32,081 nt of DNA, from positions 1 to 32,081 of the forward strand of contig JAISAO010000010.1 of the NCBI GenBank assembly GCA_031266665.1. Direction: 5' to 3'. Below the pieces are notes generated by a model that was not told where the DNA came from, ran no database searches, and saw nothing but the letters and a program-made list of their open reading frames with translations. Position 1 is the first letter of the stretch. Every line of letters begins with the position of its first letter. Below, in pieces: positions 7,292 to 16,254 of the stretch. The translations under genes and the position numbers were made by a program. The stretch is from Propionibacteriaceae bacterium. GTDB taxonomy: Bacteria > Actinomycetota > Actinomycetes > Propionibacteriales > Propionibacteriaceae.

Positions 7292-8845
7292 ATGACTAGA
7301 TCGAAGCTGGTTTATCGCTGTCAGGAGTGCGGCTGGGCCGCGCCCAAGTGGGTCGGACGGTGCGGCGGCTGTCAGGACTGGGGGACGGTGCGCGAGGTGG
7401 CGGAGGGGGTGGACGAGCCGGTGGCGGTGGCACCCGAACAGCCCGCCCGACCGATCACGGCGGTGGACCCGGCGGCCGTCCGGCGACGGCTGACCGGGAT
7501 CGGCGAGTTGGACCGGGTGCTGGGCGGCGGACTGGTGCCGGGGTCGGTGGTGCTGCTGGCCGGCGAGCCGGGGGTCGGCAAATCGACCCTGCTGCTGACG
7601 GCGGCGGCTAGTTGGGCCGAGCACCAGGGCCGGGCGCTGTACCTCTCCGGGGAGGAGTCCAGCGCCCAGATCCGCTTGCGGGCGGAACGGGTCGGGGCCG
7701 AGCAGGACGACCTCTACCTGGCCTCCGAGACCGACCTGGGGCGGCTGCTGGGCCAGATCGAACAGGTCGCGCCCTCGCTGGTGGTGGTCGACTCGGTCCA
7801 GACCATTGGCCCGTCCTCCCTGGAGGGCCAGGCCGGCTCGACCGCCCAGGTCAAGGCCGTGGCCACGGCCCTGGCCCGGGTGGCCAAACGGCTGGGCCTG
7901 CCGGTCATCCTGGTGGGCCAGGTGACCAAGGACGGGTCGGTGGCGGGCCCGAGAGCCTTGGAGCATCTGGTCGACGTGGTGATCGGTTTCGAGGGCGACC
8001 CCCAGTCCGGCTTCCGAATGCTGCGGGCGACCAAGAACCGTTTCGGCTCGGTGGACGAGGTCGGCTGTTTCGAGCTGACCGCCGCCGGCCTCCAGGAGGT
8101 GCCCGACCCCTCCGGGCGTTTCACCAGCCGCCACGGCCAGCCGGTCGCCGGCGCCAGCCTGGTGGTCGCCATGGAGGGCCGCCGCCCCTTGGTGGCCGAG
8201 ATCCAGGCTCTGGTGGCGCCGGCCACCGGGGTCGCCCGGCGGGTGGCCCACGGGCTCGACCCGGGCCGGCTGGCGATGGTGCTGGCGGTCCTGCGGCGAC
8301 GCTGCCGGGCCAAGCTGGGCAGTCGCGACGTCTACGTCTCGACCGTCGGCGGGGCCAAGGTTCAAGACCCGGCGGCCGACCTGGCCCTGGCCGTGGCCAT
8401 CATGTCCGCCCTGCGGGACGAGCCCGTCCCGGCCGGCTGTCTGGCCCTGGGCGAGATCGGTTTGGCCGGCGAGCTGAGACCGGTGCCAGACCTGGCCAAA
8501 CGCCTGGCCGAGGCGGCCCGGCTGGGCCACCGCCAAGCCATCGTCCCGGCCGGCGGCCTAGGAGACTGGTGTCAAACTATGTCCCACCGTCCGATCCGAG
8601 GCCCCGCCGACAGAACAGCGGTTGACAACACCCTCCTCGACCCGGCGGCCCCCCGCCGCCACCTGGCCGCCGTGGCCCCTGGGACCGTTCTCCCCGGGGC
8701 GCCTCAACTGAGGCTGATCGAGGCCGCCAGTCTGGCCGAGGCCCTGGACCAGCTGGGGCTGGGGCCGGCCGAGCGCCACCCGCTCCCGGCCGACGAGACC
8801 TTCGGCCCGGCGGCCAAGTGGGGCCGGGTCGGGGGTTGGGAGTGA
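7292..8845 (+). CDS. radA: DNA repair protein RadA (Sms)
   Basis: A RecA-like ATPase that helps process recombination intermediates and migrates branches during repair. Domains in order: zinc finger with C10-x2-C13 and C24-x2-C27; ATPase with Walker A GEPGVGKST (91-99); the RadA-specific KNRFG (248-252); and a Lon-like C-terminal domain (about 340-490) containing DVYVSTVGGAKVQDPAADLALA. The start is supported by the zinc-finger position. Residues about 424-460 (DWCQTMSHRPIRGP onward) look like an insertion in a place where RadA usually runs straight on to its last strand; this may be lineage-specific. The flanking thi operon is divergent and the VOC gene downstream is convergent, so radA is probably monocistronic. 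Confidence 0.95.
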   Translation: MTRSKLVYRCQECGWAAPKWVGRCGGCQDWGTVREVAEGVDEPVAVAPEQPARPITAVDPAAVRRRLTGIGELDRVLGGGLVPGSVVLLAGEPGVGKSTLLLTAAASWAEHQGRALYLSGEESSAQIRLRAERVGAEQDDLYLASETDLGRLLGQIEQVAPSLVVVDSVQTIGPSSLEGQAGSTAQVKAVATALARVAKRLGLPVILVGQVTKDGSVAGPRALEHLVDVVIGFEGDPQSGFRMLRATKNRFGSVDEVGCFELTAAGLQEVPDPSGRFTSRHGQPVAGASLVVAMEGRRPLVAEIQALVAPATGVARRVAHGLDPGRLAMVLAVLRRRCRAKLGSRDVYVSTVGGAKVQDPAADLALAVAIMSALRDEPVPAGCLALGEIGLAGELRPVPDLAKRLAEAARLGHRQAIVPAGGLGDWCQTMSHRPIRGPADRTAVDNTLLDPAAPRRHLAAVAPGTVLPGAPQLRLIEAASLAEALDQLGLGPAERHPLPADETFGPAAKWGRVGGWE

Positions 8846-8985
8846 CGCCCGACGCCGCCGGCCGCTGGGGCGATGATGGGTGGGAGGTGTCCGGCGGGGT
8901 GTGGGGCGAGGCGGAGGAGAGGGGCTGGCTGTGGAGCCCGACGACCGGCGACAACGCCGCCAGGCGTCCCGTCAGACGCCTCCGC

Positions 8986-9150
8986 TCTAGATGGTTGATT
9001 CCAGGGGCTGGGCGATGGATTCGCGCTCAGGCGGCGGGCCGGCCAGGAGGAGGCGGGAGGCGATGTGAGCATCGCCGACCGACGAGGACGCCGTCCGGCG
9101 TATCGTCTGGGCGCGAGGACGAGCCCATGGCCTGGAATCAACCATCTAGA
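8986..9150. repeat. 165-bp segment bounded by 20-bp perfect inverted repeats
   Basis: TCTAGATGGTTGATTCCAGG at 8986-9005 is the exact reverse complement of 9131-9150. Weaker complementarity continues inward (CTGGGC against GCCCA, then CGCGC) and outward (CCGC against GCGG with one extra base). The right arm contains the stop codon and last codons of the glyoxalase-like gene, so the left arm is an inverted copy of that gene's tail, or the whole is a small MITE-like element. No target duplication is clear. The rest of the radA-VOC gap (8846-8985) holds only a short AGGCGT/ACGCCT stem and no gene. Confidence 0.6.
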
Positions 9151-9799
9151 TGCGGATGCGGCCTTTGGGGGCGTCCAGGGTGACCGCGGTCAGGCCGGGG
9201 TAGCCGCTGGGGGACTCGAAGCGCAGGGACACGGTTTCGGAGACCTCGTCCACGGAGCGGCCCAGCCACTGTTCGACCCGGGCGCGGCTGCCGGCGATGT
9301 CTAGCTCGACCAAAGTGACTTCGGCCGGCAGGGCCGAGGGCAGGACGCTGGGCTCGGACAGCCAGCGGATGAAGTAGGGCAGTTGAGGATCGGCCATCAG
9401 GCCCTTGATGCCGAGTTGGCGCCATTCCAGCAACCGGCCGTCGGGGAAATGCCGGGTGCCGATGGCGGAGCGGCGGGACAGGCGTTGCTCCAGCTCGCTC
9501 AAGTCATCGACCGAGATGGCCCAGCCCAGCCAGCCGCCGCCCAACTCGGAGCGAGCCCGGACGGCTTGGCCGTAAGGGGCCTTGTCGGCCACCGGATGGT
9601 CGAGGACTTCGACCAATTCGATGTGGCGGGCATCGGCCATCGGGATGAGTCGGAGCCGAGTGCCGAAGCGCGGGTGGAGGCCCCCATCGACGGATTTGAC
9701 GCCCAGCAGGTCTTCGAACCGAGCCGCCTCTTCGTCGAGTCCGGCCGGTCCAGCCGCATAGACCACATGATCGATGTGCATGGGGTCATTCTTCACCAT
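9146..9799 (-). CDS. Glyoxalase-like (VOC superfamily) protein
   Basis: A 217-residue protein that begins with the VOC-type strand HIDHVVYAAG and continues with DEEAARFEDLLGV, an HPRFGTRLRLIPM stretch and HIELVEV, as in the glyoxalase-like proteins often encoded as free-standing genes. His and Glu residues at the starts of strands (H8 or H10, and E62 in HIELVEV) could bind metal. Substrate is unknown. The first ATG (9799) is reported; a second ATG at 9781 starting MHIDHVVY is equally plausible, and neither has a clear ribosome site. The gene is convergent with radA and divergent from guaA. Its final codons lie in the right arm of the inverted repeat described separately. Confidence 0.75.
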   Translation of the reverse strand: MVKNDPMHIDHVVYAAGPAGLDEEAARFEDLLGVKSVDGGLHPRFGTRLRLIPMADARHIELVEVLDHPVADKAPYGQAVRARSELGGGWLGWAISVDDLSELEQRLSRRSAIGTRHFPDGRLLEWRQLGIKGLMADPQLPYFIRWLSEPSVLPSALPAEVTLVELDIAGSRARVEQWLGRSVDEVSETVSLRFESPSGYPGLTAVTLDAPKGRIRI

Positions 9800-9966
9800 C
9801 CGGTCAAGGTCGAGGGCTGCGGGGTCCGGTCCCGGACGCTCCGGCCGGCCGTGGCGCCCGGGGACGGAGCCGTTCCCGGCTTCGCTCTCGCCCGCCCTCG
9901 GCCCGTGTCCGCCCGGCCGGCGTCGTCGCCGCCGCGCCGAGGCCGGCCGGGCGGTTGCAGGTGTCG

Positions 9967-9978
9967 TAAACTCCCGCC
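9967..9978 (+). promoter_or_regulatory. -10 box of a leaderless guaA transcript
   Basis: TAAACT ends 6 nt before the guaA ATG and no ribosome-binding site lies between. The pattern matches radA, senX3 and others in this window. Confidence 0.5.
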
Positions 9979-11532
9979 ATGAACGCTGCGTCGGACCTCG
10001 TATTGGTTGTCGATTTCGGGGCCCAGTACGCCCAGTTGATCGCCCGGCGGGTGCGCCAGGCGGCCGTCTACTCCGAGATCGTCCCCCACACCGCCTCGGT
10101 CGAGGCCATCGTGGCCCGCCGGCCGGCCGCCATCATCTTGTCCGGCGGTCCCCAATCGGTCTACGCCGCCGGAGCCCCTCAGGTCGATCCGGCGCTATTC
10201 GCCACCGGCATCCCGGTGCTCGGCATCTGCTACGGCTTCCAGGCCATGGCCCAGGCCTTGGGCGGCGCGGTGGCGCGGACCGAGCTGTCCGAGTTCGGCC
10301 GCACCCGCCTCCAGGTGGTCGCCGCCGGGCGATTGCTGGCCGGGCTGCCCGAGACCTGCGACGTCTGGATGAGTCACGGCGACGCGGTCCAGACCGCCCC
10401 GCCCGGCTTCACCCCCCTGGCGGCCACCGCCGGCTCGCCGGTGGCGGCCATGGAGGACCCGGCCCGCCGATTGGCCGGGGTGCAGTGGCACCCCGAGGTG
10501 GCGCACTCCGACTTCGGCCAAGACCTGTTGGAGCATTGGCTGCACAGCGTCGTCGGGCTGGGGCGCGACTGGACGGCCGGCGCCATCGTGGCCGAGGCCG
10601 TGGCCTCGATCCGTCGCCGGGTCGGCTCAGGCCGGGTCATCTGCGGCCTGTCCGGCGGGGTCGACTCGGCTGTGGCGGCGGCCTTGGCGCAACGGGCGGT
10701 GGGCGATCAGTTGACCTGCGTCTTCGTCGACCACGGGCTGCTGCGCCAGGGCGAGGCCGAGGCGGTGGAGCGCGACTTCGTGGCGGCCACCGGGGCCTCC
10801 CTGGTGGTGGTGCGAGCGGCCGACCAATTCTTGGCCCGATTGGCGGGGGTGAGCGACCCGGAGGCCAAGCGCAAGATCATCGGCGAGCAGTTCATCCGCG
10901 TCTTCGAGGCCGAGGCCCGCGCCCTGGCCGGCGGCCAGGAGGTGGAGTTCCTGGTCCAGGGCACGCTCTACCCGGACGTGGTGGAGTCCGGCGGCGGCCA
11001 GGGGGCGGCCAATATCAAGTCCCACCACAACGTCGGCGGGCTGCCCGACGACCTCCGTTTCAGCTTGATCGAGCCGCTGCGCTCCCTGTTCAAGGACGAG
11101 GTGCGCCAGATCGGCCTGGAGTTGGGACTGCCCGAGGCGATGGTCTTCCGCCACCCCTTCCCCGGGCCGGGGCTGGCCATCCGCATCGTCGGCCAGGTGA
11201 CGGCCGAGCGCTTGGCCATCCTGCGCCAGGCCGACGCCATCGCCCGGGAGGAATTGGCCGCCTCCGGCTGGGAGCGGCAGATCTGGCAGTTCCCGGTGGT
11301 GCTGCTGGCCGACATCCGTTCGGTCGGGGTGCAGGGCGACGGCCGGACCTACGGCCATCCCGTGGTCTTGCGGCCGGTCACCAGCCAGGACGCCATGACG
11401 GCCGACTGGGGGCGGCTGCCGCACGAACTGGTGGAACGGATCTCGACCCGGATCACCAACGAGGTCCGCCAGGTCAACCGGGTGGTGCTAGACGTCACCA
11501 GCAAACCGCCGGGCACCATCGAGTGGGAGTGA
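9979..11532 (+). CDS. guaA: GMP synthase (glutamine-hydrolysing)
   Basis: Converts XMP, ATP and glutamine to GMP in the cytoplasm, the last step of guanylate synthesis. The 517-residue chain has the usual layout. The class I glutamine amidotransferase domain carries nucleophile Cys84 in GICYGF and the HPE pair at His171/Glu173. The ATP pyrophosphatase domain has SGGVDS at 225-230. The C-terminal dimerisation domain ends in KPPGTIEWE, the standard GuaA terminus. Length is normal and the start is fixed by the conserved [14 protein letters not shown]. The last 20 bp, including the stop, are duplicated in tandem immediately downstream. It is probably transcribed alone from a leaderless promoter. 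Confidence 0.97.
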   Translation: MNAASDLVLVVDFGAQYAQLIARRVRQAAVYSEIVPHTASVEAIVARRPAAIILSGGPQSVYAAGAPQVDPALFATGIPVLGICYGFQAMAQALGGAVARTELSEFGRTRLQVVAAGRLLAGLPETCDVWMSHGDAVQTAPPGFTPLAATAGSPVAAMEDPARRLAGVQWHPEVAHSDFGQDLLEHWLHSVVGLGRDWTAGAIVAEAVASIRRRVGSGRVICGLSGGVDSAVAAALAQRAVGDQLTCVFVDHGLLRQGEAEAVERDFVAATGASLVVVRAADQFLARLAGVSDPEAKRKIIGEQFIRVFEAEARALAGGQEVEFLVQGTLYPDVVESGGGQGAANIKSHHNVGGLPDDLRFSLIEPLRSLFKDEVRQIGLELGLPEAMVFRHPFPGPGLAIRIVGQVTAERLAILRQADAIAREELAASGWERQIWQFPVVLLADIRSVGVQGDGRTYGHPVVLRPVTSQDAMTADWGRLPHELVERISTRITNEVRQVNRVVLDVTSKPPGTIEWE

Positions 11533-11553
11533 CCACCATCGAGTGGGAGTGAC
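11514..11553. repeat. Exact 20-bp tandem duplication spanning the guaA stop
   Basis: CACCATCGAGTGGGAGTGAC occurs at 11514-11533 and again at 11534-11553. The first copy ends guaA (TIEWE-stop). The second is out of frame with it and untranslated as far as can be seen. A 12-bp tandem (CGGTCGTCGGCC) follows at about 11572. The 190-nt gap to the next gene holds nothing else except a promoter. Confidence 0.95.
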
Positions 11554-11709
11554 CGCCGCCGCCCAGGCAGCCGGTCGTCGGCCCGGTCGTCGGCCCGCCG
11601 GTTGGCAGTCCGAGCGGCGTCCGGCCGAGTGGCCTCCGGCCGGGTCTGGGGCGGTGCCCCGAGGCGGTTCGCGGGCGGCCGCAGAGGCGACGACGGGTAC
11701 CTCCGCGGC

Positions 11710-11722
11710 TACGCTTGACGGC
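11710..11722 (+). promoter_or_regulatory. -10 box of a leaderless M13 peptidase transcript
   Basis: TACGCT ends 7 nt before ATG 11723 and supports that start over an in-frame upstream one at 11543, which would add about 60 low-complexity residues. Confidence 0.5.
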
Positions 11723-13684
11723 ATGTCTAATTCGGGAATCGTGACCCAACACTTCGATCCTGCCGTCCGCCCGCAGGACGATCTCTTCGCCCACGTCAAC
11801 GGCCGCTGGCTGAAGGAGCACCAGATCCCACCGGACCGGGGGTCCGACGGCGCCTTCCGCGAGCTGCGCGACCAGGCCGAGCGCCAGGTCAGAATGATCG
11901 TGGAGGCGGCCGACGGGAAGGTGGAGGGCGACAACCCCGAGGCCCATGAGGAACGCCTGATAGCGACCCTCTACGCCAGCTTCATGGACAGCCATAGAAT
12001 CGACATTTTGGGGACCGGCCCGCTGAAGGACGAGCTGGCGGCGGTGGCGGCGGTGGCCGAGCCCCCGGAGTTGGCCCGGCTGATCGGTCGCCTGGAACGG
12101 GTCGGCGTCTCCGGGGTGTTCGACAGCTGGGTCGACACCGACCCGGGCGACCCCGACCGTTACATCGTCAACCTGGGCCAAGGCGGCCTGGGGCTGCCGG
12201 ACGAGTCCTACTATCGCTCGGAGTCGGCGGAGGAGATCCGGGCCCAGTACATCGACCACATCGCCCGTCTGCTGCGCCTGGCCCAGGTCGAGGCCGACGC
12301 CGGGCGCGTCATGGCCCTGGAAACGGCCCTGGCCCGGGTTCACTGGGACGTGGTCAAGGTGCGTGACGACTCCTTGACCTACAACCCCTCCATCTGGACC
12401 CGGCTGGTCCAAGACGTGCCCCAGTTCCCCTGGGCGGCCTGGGCCGAGGGCCTGGGGGCGCCGGCCGGGGCGCTGGACGAGTTGGTCGTCCGCCAGCCTG
12501 GTTTCTTCGCCGGGCTGGGCCAGCTATGGGCCGACACCCCGCTGGAGGACTGGCGGGCCTGGCTGGCCTGGCAGGTGGTCCACGCCCGCGCCCCCTACCT
12601 GGCCGATGACTTCGTGCAGGCCAACTTCGACTTCTACGGGCGGGTCTTCAGCGGCGCCCAGGAGCTGCGCCAGCGCTGGAAGCGGGGGCTCTCCCTGGTC
12701 GAGAACTGCGTCGGCCAGGCGGTCGGCCGGCGCTACGTCCAACAGCACTTCCCGCCCGAGCACAAGGCCAAGATGCAAGTCCTGGTGGACCATCTGCTGG
12801 CGGCCTACCGCCAGTCGATCCAAGACCTCGACTGGCTGGGCCCGGAGACCAAGGCCAAGGCCCTGGCCAAGCTGGAGCTGTTCAGGCCCAAGATCGGCTA
12901 CCCCGAGCGCTGGCGCGACTACTCCCAGCTCCACGTTCAACCCCTCGACCTGGTGGGCAACGTCCGGGCGGTCTGCGCCTGGGAGACCGACCGCGAGCTG
13001 GCCAAGATCGGCCGGCCGGTGGACCGTGACGAGTGGTTCATGACCCCGCAGACGGTCAACGCCTACTACAACCAGGGGATGAACGAGATCGTCTTCCCGG
13101 CCGCCATCCTGCGGCCGCCCTTCTTCGACGCCGAGGCTGACGAGGCCTGCAACTACGGCGCCATCGGGGCGGTCATCGGCCATGAGATCGGCCACGGCTT
13201 CGACGACCAGGGCTCGAAGCACGACGGCTGGGGCCGGCTGGCCGACTGGTGGACCGAGGCCGACCGGGCCGCCTTCGAGGCCCGCACGGCCGCCCTGGTG
13301 GCCCAGTACGACGGCTTCGCCCTCGACCTGCCGGACGGCCCCCACCCGGTCAACGGGGCGCTCACCATCGGCGAGAACATCGGCGACCTGGGCGGTCTGG
13401 CCATCGCCTGGCGGGCCTACCTGATGGCTCTGGACGGGGCTGAGCCGCCGCTGATCGACGGCCTCAGCGCCGGGCGGCGCTTCTTCTTCGGCTGGGCCCA
13501 GAGCTGGCGCGGCAAGACCCGCCCGGAGGAGGCCGCCCTCAACCTGACGGTCGACCCCCACTCGCCCGACGTCTTCCGCTGTAACGGCGTGGTGCGCAAT
13601 CTGGACCAGTTCCACCAAACCTTCGCCACCACCGAGCAGGACGGCCTGTGGCTGGCCCCGGAGAGGCGGGTGTCGATCTGGTGA
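11723..13684 (+). CDS. pepO: M13-family zinc metallopeptidase (neprilysin/PepO type)
   Basis: A 653-residue zinc endopeptidase that cuts oligopeptides. The N-terminal M13 domain opens with the typical QDDLFAHVNGRWL. The catalytic domain has HEIGH at residues 487-491 (two zinc-binding His and the catalytic Glu488) and ENIGD at 551-555 (third zinc ligand Glu551). The NAYYN motif, usual substrate-binding residues of M13 enzymes, precedes it. The chain ends RRVSIW, where family members normally end in a short Trp motif. No signal peptide or membrane helix is visible, so the enzyme is predicted to be cytoplasmic, as for bacterial PepO. The start at 11723 fits family length. The last codons are repeated 64 bp downstream. 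Confidence 0.93.
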   Translation: MSNSGIVTQHFDPAVRPQDDLFAHVNGRWLKEHQIPPDRGSDGAFRELRDQAERQVRMIVEAADGKVEGDNPEAHEERLIATLYASFMDSHRIDILGTGPLKDELAAVAAVAEPPELARLIGRLERVGVSGVFDSWVDTDPGDPDRYIVNLGQGGLGLPDESYYRSESAEEIRAQYIDHIARLLRLAQVEADAGRVMALETALARVHWDVVKVRDDSLTYNPSIWTRLVQDVPQFPWAAWAEGLGAPAGALDELVVRQPGFFAGLGQLWADTPLEDWRAWLAWQVVHARAPYLADDFVQANFDFYGRVFSGAQELRQRWKRGLSLVENCVGQAVGRRYVQQHFPPEHKAKMQVLVDHLLAAYRQSIQDLDWLGPETKAKALAKLELFRPKIGYPERWRDYSQLHVQPLDLVGNVRAVCAWETDRELAKIGRPVDRDEWFMTPQTVNAYYNQGMNEIVFPAAILRPPFFDAEADEACNYGAIGAVIGHEIGHGFDDQGSKHDGWGRLADWWTEADRAAFEARTAALVAQYDGFALDLPDGPHPVNGALTIGENIGDLGGLAIAWRAYLMALDGAEPPLIDGLSAGRRFFFGWAQSWRGKTRPEEAALNLTVDPHSPDVFRCNGVVRNLDQFHQTFATTEQDGLWLAPERRVSIW

Positions 13685-13756
13685 GCGCCGCCGCTGGCAC
13701 AACTGCTAGCCCGAGGCCAGGCCACAGCGGCGGGTGTCGATCTGGTGGGCGCCGCC
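13665..13756. repeat. 28-bp direct repeat of the M13 peptidase 3' end
   Basis: Copy one (13665-13692) includes the last codons and TGA stop. Copy two (13729-13756) matches at 27 of 28 positions; the single change turns TGA into TGG. The copies are 64 bp apart. The core is GGCGGGTGTCGATCTGGTG. Confidence 0.93.
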
Positions 13757-13757
13757 C

Positions 13758-13804
13758 GATCCGCGCCGCCTGATTCTCTGTCGCTTGATCCGCGCCGCCT
13801 GATC
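13758..13804. repeat. 29-bp-period direct repeat upstream of pstS
   Basis: GATCCGCGCCGCCTGAT occurs at 13758-13774 and 13787-13803, directly after the second copy of the peptidase tail and 11 nt before the PHO box. The 238-nt gap between the M13 gene and pstS thus holds two repeat pairs and a regulatory site but no gene. Confidence 0.85.
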
Positions 13805-13814
13805 TTCGTCGGCT

Positions 13815-13847
13815 GTTCACCTTTCGTTCACCCCGCTGTCCGCCTGT
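13815..13847 (+). promoter_or_regulatory. PHO box (predicted RegX3/PhoP operator) for pstSCAB
   Basis: Two exact GTTCACC repeats start at 13815 and 13826, an 11-bp spacing, followed in the same register by a weaker TGTCCGC at 13837. GTTCACC direct repeats at 11 bp are the known binding pattern for actinobacterial phosphate response regulators. It lies about 100 nt before pstS, and the response regulator itself is encoded further along the same strand. Confidence 0.85.
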
Positions 13848-13922
13848 GGTCATGTGGACTGCCTAACTTGAAGCTCGACCAACAGATAGTTGCGCTAGCT
13901 AACTTTCTCAGAAAGAGCCTTC

Positions 13923-15026
13923 ATGAAACTTAAATTGGTGGCGGTGGCATTCGCCGGCCTCGCCTTGATAACCGGTTGCGCCGCCAACGAGACCACCCCG
14001 CCGGCCTCGGACGGCCCCGAGACCAGCGCCGCGTCAAACCAGCTCAGCGGCGCGCTGGCCGGCGGCGGAGCCTCCTCCCAGACCGCCGCCCAAGAGGCCT
14101 GGCGGGCCGGTTTCCAGGCCCTCCACGGCCAGGTGACCATCAACTACGATCCCACCGGCTCGGGCACCGGGCGGACCAACTTCGCCGACGGCGGCTACCT
14201 CTTCGCCGGCTCCGACGCCCCCTTCTCCGTGGCCGACGCCCAGGGTGACTTCGCCGCCTGCGCCGCCGGCTCGGATCTGGTGGAGATCCCGGCCTACATC
14301 TCGCCCATCGCCGTGGCCTTCAACCTGGACGGCATCACCAGCTTGGACTTCGACGCCGCCACCGTGGCGGCCATCTTCTCCGGCGCCATCACCACCTGGA
14401 ACGACCCGGCCATCGCCGCCCTCAACCCCGGCGCAAGCCTGCCCGACAGCGCCATCACACCGGTCCACCGCTCCGACAAGTCGGGCACGACCGAGAACTT
14501 CACCGACTACCTGAGCCAGGCCGCCGCCGCCTCCTGGACCTGGCCGGCGGCCGAGGAGTGGCCGGCCGAGCTGACGGGCGAGGCGGCCGAGAAGACCCAG
14601 GGGGTGCGTCAGACCCTGTCCACCACCGTCGGCGCCATCGGCTACCTCGACGCCTCCCAGGCCGGCGAGCTGGGCACGGCCCGGATCCAGGTGGGGGACG
14701 ATTTCGTGGCCATCTCGGCCGCCGCCGCCGCTGCCGCCGTCGGCCAGTCGCAACTCGAGGCCGGCCGCGCGGCCACCGATGTGGTGGTCAAGTTGGACCG
14801 CGTCCCGACCTCCGGCCAGGTCTACCCGGTGGTCTTGATCAGCTACCTGGTGGCCTGCCAGCAGTACGCCGACGCGGCGGCGGGCGAATTGGTCCGGGCC
14901 TTCTTCGAGTATGTCGTCTCGCCAGCCGGACAAGCCGCCGCCGCCAGCAACGCTGGTTCCGCACCGCTGACCGAGGACGCGACACTTGAGCCCCTGGTGA
15001 CGGCCGCCGTGGCCGCCATCGGCTGA
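13923..15026 (+). CDS. pstS: Phosphate ABC transporter substrate-binding lipoprotein PstS
   Basis: Binds phosphate outside the cell for the Pst importer. It begins with a lipoprotein signal ending ITGC (acylated Cys19). The mature part shows PstS landmarks: AGGGASSQ and TINYDPTGSGTG (phosphate-binding loop), FAGSDAPFS, a KSGTTENFTDYL segment and a final hydrophobic domain. Length (367) is normal. AAAGAG lies upstream of the ATG at a usable distance. It is first in pstS-C-A-B-senX3-regX3 behind the PHO box, so it should be induced by phosphate starvation. Confidence 0.96.
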   Translation: MKLKLVAVAFAGLALITGCAANETTPPASDGPETSAASNQLSGALAGGGASSQTAAQEAWRAGFQALHGQVTINYDPTGSGTGRTNFADGGYLFAGSDAPFSVADAQGDFAACAAGSDLVEIPAYISPIAVAFNLDGITSLDFDAATVAAIFSGAITTWNDPAIAALNPGASLPDSAITPVHRSDKSGTTENFTDYLSQAAAASWTWPAAEEWPAELTGEAAEKTQGVRQTLSTTVGAIGYLDASQAGELGTARIQVGDDFVAISAAAAAAAVGQSQLEAGRAATDVVVKLDRVPTSGQVYPVVLISYLVACQQYADAAAGELVRAFFEYVVSPAGQAAAASNAGSAPLTEDATLEPLVTAAVAAIG

Positions 15027-15036
15027 ACGGCCGACC

Positions 15037-16254
15037 GTGACCGCGGAAGACCGCCGCCGGCCGCCGGCCCCGCCGGCCGACCCCCGCCCGATTTCTGCCC
15101 TCGGGCGGGGGGACGGACCGGAGGGAGAGCACGGGGCCGAGGCCGGCCAGTCTCGGCCGGACCAGGGCCTCAGCTCGGAGCGGACCCTCGGCTTGGAACA
15201 GGTCCTCAGCTTGGAACAGGCTCTCGGCCCCGAGCTGCCGTCCCTGGGGCGCTGGCCCCAAACCGGTCCGTCTCCGGCCCCGGGCGCGGGCCGGTGGGCC
15301 GAGACGACAGCCCGGCGGCTGGTGACCGGCGCCGGGGGGCTCATCGTGGCCGTACTGGCCTCGGTGGCGCTATTCCTGCTGGCCCAGGGCTGGCCCGCCC
15401 TGGGGGCCGGGGCCGGCCAGTTGCCGGCCGGGGCGACCGACTTCTGGTCCTTGGCCTGGCCGCTGGCCTTCGGCTCGATCTGGGCCTCGGCCCTGGCCCT
15501 GCTGCTGGCCGCCCCGCTGGCCACGGCCATCGCCTTGTTCACCGTCCACTACCTGCCCCGGCGCTGGCGGCCCCTGCTGTCCACCGCCATCGACCTGCTG
15601 GCCGCCGTGCCCTCGGTTATCTACGGGCTCTGGGGGTTGATGGTGTTCGCGCCCCTGGTGGCCCACCTCTACCCCTGGTTGAACGCCCAGCTGGGTTGGC
15701 TGCCGTTCTTCGCCGGCCGGCCCTCGGCCACCGGGCGGACCATCTTGACGGCCGCCCTGGTGCTGGCGGTCATGATCGTGCCGATCATCGCCGCCGTCGC
15801 CCGCGAGGTCATGGCCCAAACCCCGGTCGGCTCGATCGAGGCGGCCGTGGCCCTGGGGGCGACCCGCTGGGAGACGGCCCGGCTGGCCGTCCTGCCCTGG
15901 TCCCGCTCCGGTATCGTGGCCGGCTCCATGCTCGGCCTGGGCCGGGCGCTGGGCGAGACCATGGCCGTGGCCATGGTCTTGTCGCCCACCCCCTTCTGGG
16001 TCAGCCTCCGGCTGCTGGAGTCGACCAACCCCAACACCGTGTCGGCCTTCATCGCCCAGACCTTCCCCGAGGCCCACGGCCTCCAAGTCAACTCCCTGAT
16101 CGCCTTGGGGTTGATCCTGTTCGCCCTCACCTTCGTGGTCAACGCCCTGGCCCGCCGGGTGGCCCGGCCTCGGACCGTCCGCGAACGGCCCGGGGGCGGC
16201 CTGGGCAGACGTCGCCCGGCCCTGGCCGGCGCCAGCCTGGGGAGCGGACGATGA
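15037..16254 (+). CDS. pstC: Phosphate ABC transporter permease PstC
   Basis: One of the two membrane subunits of the Pst importer. Six hydrophobic segments follow residue about 95. The cytoplasmic coupling loop reads EAAVALGATRWETARLAVLPWSRSGI, then LGRALGETMAVAMVL, both typical of PstC. The GTG start lies 10 nt after the pstS stop without a clear ribosome site. About 90 hydrophilic residues precede the first helix and include LGLEQVLSLEQALGPEL, built from an 18-bp tandem repeat near 15190-15225; PstC proteins normally have a shorter N-terminus. The stop overlaps pstA by four bases (ATGA). Confidence 0.93.
   Translation: MTAEDRRRPPAPPADPRPISALGRGDGPEGEHGAEAGQSRPDQGLSSERTLGLEQVLSLEQALGPELPSLGRWPQTGPSPAPGAGRWAETTARRLVTGAGGLIVAVLASVALFLLAQGWPALGAGAGQLPAGATDFWSLAWPLAFGSIWASALALLLAAPLATAIALFTVHYLPRRWRPLLSTAIDLLAAVPSVIYGLWGLMVFAPLVAHLYPWLNAQLGWLPFFAGRPSATGRTILTAALVLAVMIVPIIAAVAREVMAQTPVGSIEAAVALGATRWETARLAVLPWSRSGIVAGSMLGLGRALGETMAVAMVLSPTPFWVSLRLLESTNPNTVSAFIAQTFPEAHGLQVNSLIALGLILFALTFVVNALARRVARPRTVRERPGGGLGRRRPALAGASLGSGR

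Noticed and set aside
11543..11722. An N-terminal extension of the M13 peptidase from 11543
   Set aside because: It begins inside the duplicated guaA tail, is low-complexity, and the ATG at 11723 has a -10 box at the right distance and gives the family length.
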